A stretch of 64,000 nt of DNA from the NCBI GenBank assembly GCA_007115705.1, contig QXEO01001857.1:401283-465282 (forward strand), in the 5' to 3' direction. Positions 32,834 through 43,699 of this stretch are shown here, piece by piece. This stretch comes from Dactylis glomerata. Taxonomy: Eukaryota > Streptophyta > Magnoliopsida > Poales > Poaceae. The position numbers and the translations under genes were made by a program. The notes under the pieces are model-generated. The model searched no databases, was not told the origin of the DNA, and saw only the letters and a program-made list of their open reading frames with translations. Numbering within the stretch: position 1 is the first letter of the stretch; each line of letters begins with the position of its first letter.

Positions 32834-34673
32834 TGATAATCCCCAAGTGCAGAGAATCACTGTAGCACAGTTCGATGTATTTGAAAGTCGAATCCATGAG
32901 GAGCTGAACGTAAACTATCTATTCTCTAAAGCCCTATAACCCACTTGTATGGCCATTTATGCAATGCAATGAACTACAAGGTGAAAAGGAACTTTACTTG
33001 GAACTAGAGAACGGTAAAGTAAAACTACCTAGTGCCGAAAATAAATATGGGAAGTAAAGCTATCTAATGCAAGTAAAATAAAAGCAAGTAAAGTAGAAAA
33101 GTGAAGAGAGGATAACTCTTGGGAGCAAGTATTCTGGCAAATTGTTATTTCATTTGTTTTGGTTCGCACAATTAGTGAAGCACATTTTATAGCTAGATGC
33201 ATAAGTACTAAACACAATAAAGCATAAAGAACTCGATGATTAAAACCCTGAGGCACTAGAATCTAGAGCAACAATAGGATTAATTAAGGACATGTGTCTA
33301 GCAGGTGACACTCCTAACCATCACATCTAACTTGTATAGATGAAGTCTACTGTTTTTTCTAAGTGGAGCCATAAATCATGGAGTAGTCAAGTAAATGAAC
33401 TACTACACACCCTAGAGATTGGTCCCTAGGCCAAGTCAATGTGCTAACAAGGGATTAATTAAAACAAATATGTCCAACCACTGCTTTATGTTCTAAGGTC
33501 CCCAATATATTCCCTGTTAATTAACCATGGATTAATATAGCATGCATATAAGACTTGGAACACGGTTTTTGTTCAACTCCGTCCACCCCCCTCCTAACAA
33601 CATGTAACGGTGACAACCTTATGCATCCCCAACATATGTGTGCACTCATATATCAGTACATAAGACCATCATAGAAGATAACAAACTTGTATGCATCCAA
33701 TCAACAAAGAATTTCACAATTGCCAAGAGCAATCACTACTCAAACATAGACATAGATATAATAGATCATGGGAAAATAATATGTTGCATCAAACATCATG
33801 TTTGCCAAGAGATTACAATGGGGATGATGAATAGGTGCTCTAGAAAATGATGGAGAGGTGCCTCCCCATGGGGGAGAGGCAGCGGCTACAGCGCCTGCGG
33901 CCAAGGCGGCGGCGGCCCCAGCCCGCGGCTACCCTAGAGGGCGAGGGCCTATGGGGAGCAACGACCCCTTGACCTTCTTCTTCCTTGGATCAACTTGGTA
34001 CTGTAGAGGATCCCCCACCCCTTGGAGATGGCAGCCAAAGAGGAGGCAAATTCGCAGCTATCGATGGTGCCTCTGAAAAATAGGTTTCCGGTCAATAAAT
34101 AGTGTTGGAGGCTTCATCGGGGCCATGGGATCTAAACCCTTAGATCCAAGGGCACCTGGGAACTTCTAGAACCTTCATGGTGACTCCTAGAAAGACCCAT
34201 AAGTCTCCAAATTCGTTTCTTGGCGGAATTGATCTCATATGGTAAGAGTTTAAGTCAATCACATCACCAACTTTCGGAATACCGAAACTGCTTGTATACC
34301 CTTCATAAATCGGTGCATATCTGGCGCATCAGGACTCCGTTTTGGATAATTTTTTACTCTAAGTCGTACGGCTTGGAGTTCCCCACAACTTTTATGCTGA
34401 TTACGTTTTTATTTGACGTCATGTTCAAGCCCTTCTAGGTCAATCGTTGAAAAGTGGTCAACAGGACAGATTTCAGGAAACTCCAAATCTTGCCATAATG
34501 AGGGATTTCCTTTCATATTCATGTTTTTCCTACACAACAAAGTGTAAAACAAGAACTTGTGCACTTTTGCAACTATTAATAGGTTAGTCCCAATAAATAT
34601 AATAAATTTGCAAAATAATAAACATTTTGATACAATAAACTACAAAGTTCATGTATGCATTTTACATGCATCG
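32834..34673 (-). repeat. Solo LTR (1.84 kb) inside gypsy gag, TSD GTGAT
   Basis: The insertion begins TGATAATCCCCAAGTGC at 32834 and ends GCATCG at 34673. It is flanked by GTGAT at 32829-32833 and 34674-34678. Removing it with one GTGAT copy rejoins the gag reading frame across the site. It has no internal domain or second LTR, so it is a solo LTR left by recombination. It includes a poly-C motif (about 33585) and short non-coding frames only. The strand is assigned tentatively. Confidence 0.85.
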
Positions 34674-34678
34674 GTGAT

Positions 34679-35550
34679 ATAGTACAAAGGATCGAGATGT
34701 ATTCCATATACATACAACTAATCCATAAGCTGGACAAATTCATCCACATACACCTAAACTTTTGTAATTTGACAGATATGAAACATTTGCCAGAGAAGAG
34801 CGGCATGTTGATTACGACCAAACCTGGCAAGAAAAGCAATACAGAACTCCTCCCATCCGGCCTTCAGTGAACTCTGCTTGAAAGACTCTAAACACTTAGC
34901 AGCAGCGCCCTCAAATTGTGCTGAAGCATACAGAATCCACAATGAAGGAGCAGTAGCCCATAGCATGAAATACTCCTCGCAACGTGATTGCCAGAGTCGT
35001 GGATATGTTCCATCGAAACGGGGAAGTTCCACCCGTAGGCCAGGAGAAAAATGGTCAGGACACTCTAGAAAAATTTCTTCACCAGATCGATCTACAGGAA
35101 TGGGGTTCAAGACGTCACGCGTGCGTCTCGCCGGAGGCGGTACATAGGTACCAGACCTCCGGCCATGATGATCACCACGGGGGCCAAACTGGCCATCAGT
35201 CTCCTCGCCCGCGACATGTTGAGATCCCACCATCACCGCCGCAGGAGAAGACATGGTAGGCGAAGACGACGCACTGCCGAACTTGTCGAGCGCATGCCGA
35301 ATCTCGGTCATGGCGTCATCAACCTTGGCATTGAGAGAGACGAGAATTTGCCGTCGTTGTCCTTGATCATTGCAGACATCGCTTGCATCGCCGATGATCG
35401 GTAGGCGTTGAAGTGATCTTCGACTACTTCCTTGGTGGAGATCTTGAGTAGATCGTAGATCTGCTTTGCTTCAGGCATCAATTCCTCCATGGCACGCCGT
35501 AATGCTTGCTGACGATGTCGCATCAGATATGCGTGTTGGGGAAGCACCAG
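34679..35550 (-). pseudogene. Gypsy gag N-terminal part
   Basis: The N-terminus (MRHRQQALRRAMEELM) is in one frame. A shift near 35340 leads to a second frame (MTEIRHALDKFG) with the gag core VELPRFDGTYPRLWQSRCEE, FEGAAAKCLESF and RFGRNQHAALL. Stops follow just before the solo LTR. Domain: retrotransposon gag. Confidence 0.85.
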
Positions 35551-35558
35551 AACTGATG

Positions 35559-35571
35559 GCTCTAAATACCA
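35559..35571 (-). promoter_or_regulatory. Degenerate primer-binding site, initiator Met tRNA type
   Basis: The minus strand reads TGGTATTTAGAGC, two bases off the TGGTATCAGAGC consensus, placed between the LTR remnant and gag. Confidence 0.65.
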
Positions 35572-35573
35572 AA

Positions 35574-35800
35574 TGTGAGATCCAACTACTTAGGCTACAA
35601 CAATTCGGTAAGAAGGAAAGGAAGAACATCTCTCGATCTGAATCAAAAATTGGATCTCAGGAAAGATATGTCTTAGTAGAAAATGTAACCACCCAACCCG
35701 GCCACACGTCTGTTCATTACAAGCACGATTTGCAAAGCAAGAAAGAAACTACGCCTAGCCTAGCCTTTGCCGTTCCTAGCCGCCTCTGCCTGATGTCCTC
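35574..35800 (-). repeat. Truncated 5' LTR of the gypsy element
   Basis: The inner end begins TGTGAGATCC on the plus strand (CTCACA as LTR end on the minus strand), two bases from the primer site. The outer part is cut off by the LINE tail at about 35806. Confidence 0.5.
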
Positions 35801-35805
35801 CTGCT

Positions 35806-36990
35806 GTTTTTTTTTTAGATTACACCCCATCCTTCAAACTTCAACAAAAATAACAGGAATGTCTAAACCATCCGGTGGCTGATCCCACCACACATATCTG
35901 CCTCCTGGCAGGGAGGAAGCGAACCTTGCTAGCCGGTGAGCTTCTCCATTTGACTCCCTTCCTTCATGAACAAAGAAAGTATCTCCTCGTTCTATAGCCC
36001 GATCGCTGATCTCCTTGAGGATGTTTCTGAACCTCCCCCGGTAGTCACCCTTCAAGCCATTAATCACCTTCAAGCAGTCCGATGCAACATGTATCGGTCC
36101 CAGGAGTAAATCAGCAGCAGTGTCGAGCGCCTCTCTACATGCTAAGGCTTCCAAGCACCCTGGGTCTGTGAGACCAACATAGACAGTGGCAGCCGCACCA
36201 ATGAAAGCTCCCTCCAAAGTGCGGCAGACAACACCCACTTCCCCCTTCGGCGTCGATTTAGCGACCGCGGCATCAACATTAATCTTTGATCTTCCCGCTG
36301 GCGGTGCCAACCATTTCTTCCTCCCAGTCTTGGGCTGAGTTCTAAATCTTGCCCTTTCTCCTTGTGAGCTAGTCTCTCCTAGGTCACCCAGAAATTTATT
36401 AACAAAAGCTATAGTCGCCATTGGACTTTGGAATATCTCCTGATGGACCGCCATCCTTATAGCATGCCAAATTGCCCACAACGTCACTAGCATTCGTATA
36501 AGATCATCCTTCTTCATAGTCTCTATCATAGAGAAGAGCCATTGGCTCGCCGCTGGTTCAGTAGAGAGCGAGATGTGCTCGGTGACATCTTCATCTGATA
36601 ATGCCCAAACACACCGTGCCTAGTTGCACTCATGCAATGAGTGCCTCCACGAATCTTCTTGCCCGCAAATAGAGCACGCTGCTGAATCAGCCATATTGCG
36701 CCGTTATCTCACATCGCTTGTGAGCAGAGAGTGTTGCACGAGCCTCCATAAGAAGTGGTGAATCTTTGATGGAACCGCGATTTTCCACATCTTGGTCCAG
36801 AGCTTGCTATCGTCTGAAGATGACGCAGCACGCTCATCTAGCAAGTCCTCCTGGGTACGTTTGATCACTGCCAACGCACGATAACATGAGCGAACCGAAA
36901 AGGTACCGGTATGCTCCCAATGCCAAGCCCAGAAATCCGTTTGGTTGCGACGGCTAAGTGGAATATTGCAGATCACCTCAATATTGCTGG
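35806..36990 (-). pseudogene. LINE 3' end: zf-RVT and RNase H domains, 5' truncated
   Basis: A single minus frame from about 36976 to a stop at 35834 has in-frame stops at 36704-36706 and 36620-36622. It encodes the zf-RVT region (FSVRSCYRALAVI, WKIAVPSKIHHFLWRLVQHSLLT, CSICGQEDSWRHSLHEC) and an RNase H-like RVT_3 domain (INVDAAV, LEALACREALDTAADLLLG, DCLKVINGLKG, ESNGEAHRLARFA). A poly-A tail (A10 on the minus strand, 35806-35815) follows. The RT proper is missing, the usual 5' truncation of LINE insertions. It abuts the gypsy LTR remnant. Confidence 0.85.
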
Positions 36991-37785
36991 TACTTATAGT
37001 TCATGTAGCAGGGTGTAACTTAATCTTCATAGCGAGCTGGCCGCTTGGCTGTTCTCTTGGGCCAACCTTGGGCTCCCTCCTCCTCGTTAGCAATGGGCTG
37101 TTAGCCGGTACCGCTATCAGCTTTTTTGTTTGCTCGGGTGTTTCGGCCTATTCGGGTACTCCCAGTAAATACCCGTAATTTCTGCTATAATTTCTGGTTT
37201 TCATTTTTAACAACCAATTAGACACACAATATTTCGGGTTTTGGGCCTTTCGGGTTCGGGTCTTGGGTTTTGTGCCCACCCGTAGCTCGATCTAACGGCT
37301 GAAAACGCCTAGATCGTGAGAGCGCTCCCTCTTGTCTCAGTTATAATATCCCTACTCTCAAAAAAAAAGTTACAATGTCCCTAATAGTAACTGAATCATA
37401 TGGCACCAAGAAAAATTATACATAGCTGGCCAAGAGTAAACAAACCCAATTGACTCGCACATAGGGAGACATCATACTTAGAAAAGAACACACTTGTTGA
37501 ATAGCACACAACAATATTCAAAGGACACATTAAAATACAAATAGCTTGGCAACAGAGAAAGAAAAACACGATCGGAATCATCAAACCAAAGGCAAAAGCC
37601 ACAGCCTAGCACCACGCTAGTCTATGGAGCAAAACACACCTGACAACTGCAAATTATTTCACACCACATGAGCTGTATGCGGAAGCTCTTACGCGTACGA
37701 TCGAACTCAGACCACATTGGTAGGACGAGTAAATGGGCCATCTGGATGGTTCGTGGGCTTGACCGGACGTTTTTTGTGGTAGCGC
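36991..37785. other. Unassigned region
   Basis: No recognised domain. A C/T- and GGG-rich stretch at 37130-37290 repeats TTCGGGT-type words (TTTCGGGTTCGGGTCTTGGG) and is locally low-complexity. Confidence 0.35.
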
Positions 37786-38088
37786 TCAGTTTGTTGGTCC
37801 TCGATGGCAATCACAAGCACATCTTGTATCTTGAGATTTCTTGGATGGATCGGTGGGACAACCGCAGCGCTTGCATTTGTCAGATATCGGGGTACGAAAT
37901 CCCCCGTCGACGCCAATTTCACCCAGATCAGGAGGCTCCTCATCGGTGTTCTGCTCGACGCGCTGTCGTGGATTGATGGAGCTGTAAGTCGGGTGTGGAG
38001 GCCCCTCCGGGGGGTTATTCGGGTTCACTTCACCACCTGACGGCGCAACCTGGATTCCGCCGGCCGTATCCTGTCCATTGCCGGACAT
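37786..38088 (-). CDS. Small Cys-rich hypothetical ORF
   Basis: An ATG at 38086-38088 opens a 100-codon frame. The first about 65 residues are Pro/Gly/Asn-rich and hydrophilic. The end is a compact Cys cluster, KCKRCGCPTDPSKKS then TRCACDCH. I recognise no family and see no signal peptide from this ATG (an upstream in-frame ATG at 38136 would add a hydrophobic start, RNLIFALLNFL). It could be a real small gene, a captured fragment or a chance frame. Confidence 0.25.
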   Translation of the reverse strand: MSGNGQDTAGGIQVAPSGGEVNPNNPPEGPPHPTYSSINPRQRVEQNTDEEPPDLGEIGVDGGFRTPISDKCKRCGCPTDPSKKSQDTRCACDCHRGPTN

Positions 38089-38170
38089 GCTTAAAAAATT
38101 CAAGAGCGCAAATATCAGATTGCGATACATGAACACATTGACTTCGTGGAAAAATTGTACAGGACACTTA

Positions 38171-38319
38171 GGGTCTGTTCGGATGCGCTCCGCTCCGCAA
38201 CCAGGCTCCCGGAGCGGACAGAGTTACGGTTCGTTTTCTCGAAGCTGATAAAACCAAGCTCCACAAACGCTCCCGGTTAAGGCAAGGTAGAGCGGAGTGG
38301 ATTGATCCTGAACGGGCCC
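38171..38319. mobile_element. Candidate MITE with GGGTCTGTTCGG / CCTGAACGGGCCC ends
   Basis: About 149 bp whose ends are an imperfect inverted repeat (GGGTCTGTTCGGA inward versus GGGCCCGTTCAGG inward). TTA lies on the left and TTC on the right, an imperfect 3-bp duplication. The termini resemble hAT/Harbinger-type grass MITEs. Confidence 0.45.
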
Positions 38320-38536
38320 TTCGTTTTCATATTGCGTGTAAAAAGACAAGCGGCACGGAAATTTTCCAACCAAAGGTAAGTAGTGTCAAACATGCTCTAC
38401 ACTCTGTGTACTCTGGACCACTGTCTACATTGAAAGTTGTGCTGAAAATTCAACGCATAACTTGTATGCATGTTATAAGTAATTTGCACCCTGGGAGTAT
38501 TCCCTCCGTATTAAAACGTATGGCGCCCTGGGAGTA

Positions 38537-38766
38537 CTCCCTTCGTCTTAAAAGTCAACATCTTCCAAGTTTGATACAGTTTATATAAAAATATAATCAT
38601 TTGAAATATCAAATATACTCATTGAGAATATATACTATACGGTGAATCTATTGGTATGGATTTGGTATTATAAAAATTTATATTTTTCTGTATAAATTTG
38701 GTTAAATTTAGAAAACGTTAACTTTTAACTAAGCTTAGACGCCTTACATTTTAAGAACGGAGGGAG
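38537..38766. mobile_element. Stowaway MITE (230 bp)
   Basis: Begins CTCCCTTCGTCTTAAAA after TA and ends ACGGAGGGAG; the right-hand TA is now TT. The termini are the Tc1/mariner-type Stowaway inverted repeat. Confidence 0.85.
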
Positions 38767-38827
38767 TTGGTAGAATAACATGCATTACTATATCTATAGT
38801 GGCTAGTGTAATATACTTTACTTTGTA

Positions 38828-39139
38828 CTCCCTCCGTTCACTTGTAGTTTACGTTCTAGGATAAACACGTACTATATCAAGAAAAATATTAGGAAGGGCT
38901 AAAGTATGGATCCGATGGACTAAATTACCCCTGCACCCTGCGCACTGTGGCAGAAAACGAATGCAACCGGTGCCATCAATTCCATGCATGGATTGGCCTG
39001 GGTCGGCTCGCTTCCTCACATGCAATTGAAGAGAAAACGAGGGGCAAAATAGGAAGTCAACAAGCAAATAGTCAACAACGCCATATAAAAGCGAAATTTT
39101 CGAAAAATCTTGACACAATCCAAAGGTGAACGGAGGGAG
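38828..39139. mobile_element. Stowaway MITE (312 bp)
   Basis: Begins CTCCCTCCGTTCAC and ends GTGAACGGAGGGAG, flanked by TA at 38826-38827 and 39140-39141. A perfect 14-bp terminal inverted repeat. Confidence 0.92.
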
Positions 39140-39297
39140 TAAAAAAGTCCTTGATTTATTACTTTGAAAAGTCACTTTTATTGGGAAGCACTTTGTCATA
39201 GTAATTATTATATTGTACTCCCTCCATCCTTTTTTATCCTGCATTTTGGGTTTAGTCAAAGTCAAACTAGATAAAGTTTGACAAAACATATCTATTA

Positions 39298-39391
39298 CTC
39301 CCTCCGATTGGAAATAACTGTCGGTAATTTTGTACTAGCTTAGTATAAAATTTATACTAAGTGTCCGATAGTTATTTCTGATCGGAGGGAG
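39298..39391. mobile_element. Short Stowaway MITE in the Helitron 5' tip
   Basis: 94 bp, CTCCCTCCGATTGGAAATAA to TTATTTCTGATCGGAGGGAG, flanked by TA at 39296-39297 and 39392-39393. It is inserted 7 bp from the Helitron 5' end. Confidence 0.92.
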
Positions 39392-39454
39392 TATATATAT
39401 ACTAAAATCACAATACGGAAGTCTAAAATAGAGCTACCACGTTAGTCCACATAG

Positions 39455-40270
39455 GCTACAAATAAATATACCGTTGATTTTACAGCTAATGGTTAAGATT
39501 TAATTGATCTAACAGTTACTTAAAATATAGAGACGTGACAAGCTATGTCAAATCTACACCGATGCATATCAAATATTTGTTCTAACTCGGGATACAATGG
39601 ACTGTCACGACAAGCCATGACATGCTAGGACATTTGCGTTCCAAAAAGAAAAAAGAGCTAGCTAACCCTGCCCATGAAAGAGATATAATACCCAAGACAT
39701 CACATGTATGCACGAGCAGCAATCAAAGAGTCACAAGCGTGCATTTATAGGACTCCAGGAAAAAATCCAAAAAAGATCGTACATGCATGTAATAATTAAT
39801 TAGAACTATTAACTGGTGATCAATAGACTATGAATTTTTTTTGGAATCGTAGATTGACTACGTTCATTGCTGCTACAGTTTGACTAACCTAAGGTGCTAC
39901 AAAAAAGTACGATTAATTTTTATATAATTTACCAACTAATATGCATAAGCAGTTAATTTTAAACAACACCATAAAACTAAAGTAAGATGGGTACGTTCTA
40001 ATGCATTTGGGACATGACATTGCCCTATGTATAAAAGAACAAATGATATTGGATCAATGTAGAGGTGGTAAAAAGGTAAAAGGAATGTACAATATTCAAG
40101 TAAAAATAAATATCCCTTTGATTTTACTGATAATGGTTAAGATTTAAAGATCTAAGAGTTACATGAAATATAGACATTTGACAAGTCCATTTCGCATTTA
40201 CACTGGTCCATGCCAAATATATGTTTACGTCGGGATAGACCCGGCTGTCACGCGATAACTCAAGCACAAG
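39455..40270 (+). repeat. Direct duplication within the Helitron
   Basis: The segments 39455-39640 and 40095-40270 share a run of matching blocks (AAATAAATAT, TTGATTTTAC, TAATGGTTAAGATTTAA, the CGGGATA...CTGTCACG pattern). The copies are clearly diverged, so the duplication is old. Confidence 0.7.
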
Positions 40271-40542
40271 CGAACACTGTGTTCAAATTTGTTTTTGGTG
40301 GGAAAATACATAAAATATTATTAATGGAAGAATAAACATGAGGGGATGCGGAGTAGGATAAAAGAGTTAAACATAAACCATACATATTAATCAAAGTCTA
40401 TGGTTTTGCACGACAGGCCACAAGTACAAATAAAATTAGTTTTTCATACTCACACAAGATCCAGACAATACCCTACATTAAATTACTTCTCCAAGGTGCC
40501 AATCATATTATCTCAAAATGCAAATTCTAGGTGTGCATAATG

Positions 40543-41940
40543 CACTAATAGAAAACAGGCCTAATATCCAGGATGAATTTGAGCTTTAGTCCCGGTTGTG
40601 TTTTGATCCGGGACTAATGCTCACATTAGTCCCGGTTCAAAAGACTATGTGGGCCAGAAATCTTTAGTCCCGGTTCAAATAGGACCTTTAGTCCCGGTTG
40701 GAGATACGAACCGGGACTAAAGGGTTAGTGACCTTTAGTCCCGGTTGGTATCTCCAACCGGGACTAAAGCCCCACCCGGACTAAAGGGTCTCCCCGAATT
40801 TTCCTCTCATGCCTACCCCCCCCCCCCCCCCCCCCGCGTAGAAAAAACGTCTAAAAAAAATAAACGAAAATGATAAAAACTTCAAATTTCAAAATCCTTT
40901 GACATGCATGTACCTCATGCAACTAACTTTTATGGAAAATTTGAAATTTTGAATTTTGAATTTTTTTGCAAAAAAAGGATGTTCCAAATTAAAACGGCTC
41001 TAACTTTTGCATACGGACTCGAAAAAAAACGTATAATATATGAAAAATTATCTACACGAAATTTTACATCCGATTTCAACAGCCGTAGACCGTTTGCACA
41101 AATTCTACTTTCTCAAAATTCCAAAGGGAAATATGAAAGCAGGAAGATTTTAGTTTTTGTTAGAAAAATGAGAAAAAAAATGATTTTTTGAAGGATTTTT
41201 TAATTTCTTTAGTTGTTTCTTCCACTTTTTAGTTATTTTGAAGTTTTTAGATTATTTTGGAATTTTTTAAGATTTTTGAATTTTTTGAATATTTTGAGTT
41301 TTAAAATTAATAATTAAATTATGCATAAAGATTATTTGAAATTCATTGATGCTTATTATTACTTAATCATTATTACTTATTTTTGAAATTATTTGGAACT
41401 CAAAAAAGTAAAATGATATATTATCAAAGTCTAAGGGGTTAATACAATTCATAGCATAGTATTATCAAGAAGTCGCGAGCGCAGTCTTGGAAGCTAGTAG
41501 GGAAGGAATGAAGAAGTTAAGCGTGCTAAGGGTGGAGTAGTGTAAGGATGGGTGACCGGCCGGGAAGTGGGACCACGAGTATATACTTTGACATGACATA
41601 GGGCTGGTGATTAGAGATTAGAGGGGAAACTGTCAAACAAATCAAAAATCCAAAAATAGGAAAATTCAAAAAAATTTGAAATAATTTGAAACTTTTTTTG
41701 AAAATATTTGAAAATAACAAAATAACCTTTAGTCCCGGTTGGTGTTATCAACCGGGACTAAAGGGTTCTCCACCAGCCTGCAGCACTCAGGGCGGCCACG
41801 TGGAGGGTCTTTAGTCCCGGGTTGTGGCACAACCGGGACTAAAGAGGGGGACTTTTAGTCCCGATTGGTTAGTCCCGGTTGCTACAACCGGGACTAAAGG
41901 CCTTTACCAACCGGGACTAAAAGCCGTTTTTCTACTAGTG
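40543..41940. mobile_element. Non-autonomous CACTA element (1398 bp), TSD ATG
   Basis: Begins CACTAATAGAAAAC and ends GTTTTTCTACTAGTG, with ATG on both sides (40540-40542 and 41941-41943). The subterminal regions carry inverted CTTTAGTCCCGGTTGG / CCAACCGGGACTAAAG repeats. The interior has no gene. It holds a poly-C tract (40815-40835), AAATTTTTGAATTTT-type low-complexity DNA and a 5S rRNA-derived segment. Confidence 0.93.
41513..41568 (+). pseudogene. 5S rRNA-derived fragment (box A to box C)
   Basis: About 56 bp align without gaps to the middle and 3' part of plant 5S rRNA as I know it. GAAGTTAAGCGTGCT (box A) is identical, GAGTAGT is shared, AGGATGGGTGACC (intermediate element and box C) is identical and GGGAAGT follows. 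Roughly 45 positions match. The first about 45 bases of 5S are not recognisable upstream. These boxes form the RNA polymerase III internal control region. The fragment lies in the centre of the CACTA MITE at 40543-41940. Confidence 0.85.
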
Positions 41941-43230
41941 ATGGCATATCAATTGTAGATTCACAATAAATACAAATATACTGAAAAAATGAATCAAATA
42001 ATAATAGGCATGGTAGAAAAGAGTGACGCATAAATGATCTCGGAAGTTTTTCTAATATTTAATTTTAATAAAATTCCTATAATTTGCAGTTGCAATCGAT
42101 CGAGTGACACATTAACAATGTAAAACTAGCATCATAGAGATAATATATTGAATGCATAAATTAACCATACTTTAAAAACATAGACTCACCAATGCATGGA
42201 AAATGTGCTAGAGGGTTACACATAATATCCAATAATGCGATAGATGTGTATGAACATGGATCAGATATATCAACATATATGATTTCCTTAGGTGTATTAA
42301 AAGGTATAATATAAATATTGTGAAATAAGTTCAAGAGAATAAGTAAGAGAGAAGCAAATTGATGGACAAATCATTGTGAGACCTACATATTTCATGATGG
42401 CTAAAAGCCGCTGAGAAGTGGTTGATTAAGGACAAAACTGAATTCTATAAGGACTGAGTAGATGACACAAAATGTTCGATATATCATAAAATGCTATATG
42501 TGCAAGTAAACATCTTGCACAAATAAATAGAAATGATATTGTGAATTGTCTTTTCCAAAAGTTTTGCTCAAAATGTGCATATTAGACACACCAAATAAAT
42601 ATTTCTTTATCAAGTGTGGTATCAATAATAATATAGCCAAATATCAAATACTAAAAAGTTTGCATGTTGGCTAGGATAAAATAACAAGCTTATGAATAAC
42701 TCCACACATGCAACCAAATCCTCACGGTTTGAAATTTTATTCCTATATGTATTGTTGGATCTTCTAATGTGAACCTAAAAGCATATGGATTATTAAAGCT
42801 AAAATAGCTAATAAAGAGAAAATAAGAATCTCTACGAACTCTAGCCGTGGAAATGCGCAGGTTGCCCAAATAGGCTCTAATTAGTGTTTACACCATATCA
42901 TATATGTACATAAATGTAGTTTTTCATATATGACAATAAGCTACAAACCTAATTTCAAACACAATAAACTATGATTTTGTGTGAGTTTAGAACTTCAATT
43001 ATAGGTACTTATTTATATAACATACCCCTGATATATATGTTTAGTGATATGTATGGTCTTTTAGGAAAGACATTATATTCATTGGACAATAAAATTAAAG
43101 ATTATTAAATATGTTTCCCACATATGTGATAATATATTTATCATTATATCATCAATGTCAATAAAATAATATTACATTCCAGAAATTATAAATTTATGTC
43201 TAAAATTATTTCCACAACACTGAAGATAAT

Positions 43231-43250
43231 GCCCTCGCATTTGCGAGGGC
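43231..43250 (+). terminator. Helitron 3' hairpin
   Basis: GCCCTCGCA and TGCGAGGGC form a perfect 9-bp stem around a 2-base loop, 7 bp before the terminal CTAG. It is the rolling-circle termination signal expected for Helitrons. Confidence 0.88.
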
Positions 43251-43519
43251 TACCTGGCTAGTTGCTAAGAATATAAAGTTTTATAATATCAAATACACAG
43301 AATATAAAAGTTTTTTACGATGATTCTAACAATATCTATTTTGTATTATACATGATTATATTTTTTTCTTATACACTTAGTTAAAGTTTAAAAGTTTAAT
43401 TTTGACTGAATATAGAGTACACAGTAATTTAGGAGAGGGAGTACTTTATTTGTATCTCTCCACCTAGTACTACTAGTTGGTCGCCACAATTTTACTTTTG
43501 CCTACGGTCATGCATGTTA

Positions 43520-43697
43520 CCGCTTCGTTCTAAAATATAAGATATTCTAGTTTTTTTCTGATACATATTTATCTAGTTATCTTTTAGTGTGTAGGTGGTT
43601 TACTCATTTTGCTTGCAACCTACACACTAAAATATATCTAGATATATAGTATTGTCAGAGAAAAGCTAAAATATCATATATTTTAGATCGGAGGGAG
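43520..43697. mobile_element. Stowaway MITE (178 bp)
   Basis: Flanked by TA (43518-43519 and 43698-43699). The right end is ATCGGAGGGAG; the left end CCGCTTCGTTCTAAAATAT has decayed. The centre is an inverted pair around ACACACTAAAATATATCTAG. Confidence 0.82.
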
Positions 43698-43699
43698 TA

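Larger units (their letters stand above)
31096..35800 (-). mobile_element. Decayed Ty3-gypsy element split by a solo LTR
   Basis: Reading on the minus strand: LTR remnant (35574-35800), primer site (35559-35571), gag (35550 down), a 1.84-kb solo LTR insertion, gag end and protease, then RT, ending abruptly at about 31096 before RNase H and integrase. Frameshifts and stops are present in every domain. The 3' LTR is missing. Confidence 0.8.
39291..43261 (+). mobile_element. Non-autonomous Helitron (3.97 kb)
   Basis: The 5' terminus is TC (39291-39292) preceded by host A. The 3' terminus is CTAG (43258-43261) followed by host T, matching insertion between A and T without duplication. A 9-bp-stem hairpin (43231-43250) ends 11 bp before the terminus. 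There is no Rep-helicase gene. The interior is AT-rich, with one internal duplication and two nested elements. Its precise excision would reunite a Stowaway. Confidence 0.82.
39218..43441. mobile_element. Stowaway MITE split by a Helitron
   Basis: The left half (39218-39290) begins CTCCCTCCATCC after TA. The right half (43262-43441) ends GGAGAGGGAG before TA (43442-43443). The halves total 253 bp and joined read as a typical long Stowaway with the AAAGTCAAACT and TGATTCTAACAATAT segments. The gap is the Helitron at 39291-43261. Confidence 0.8.
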
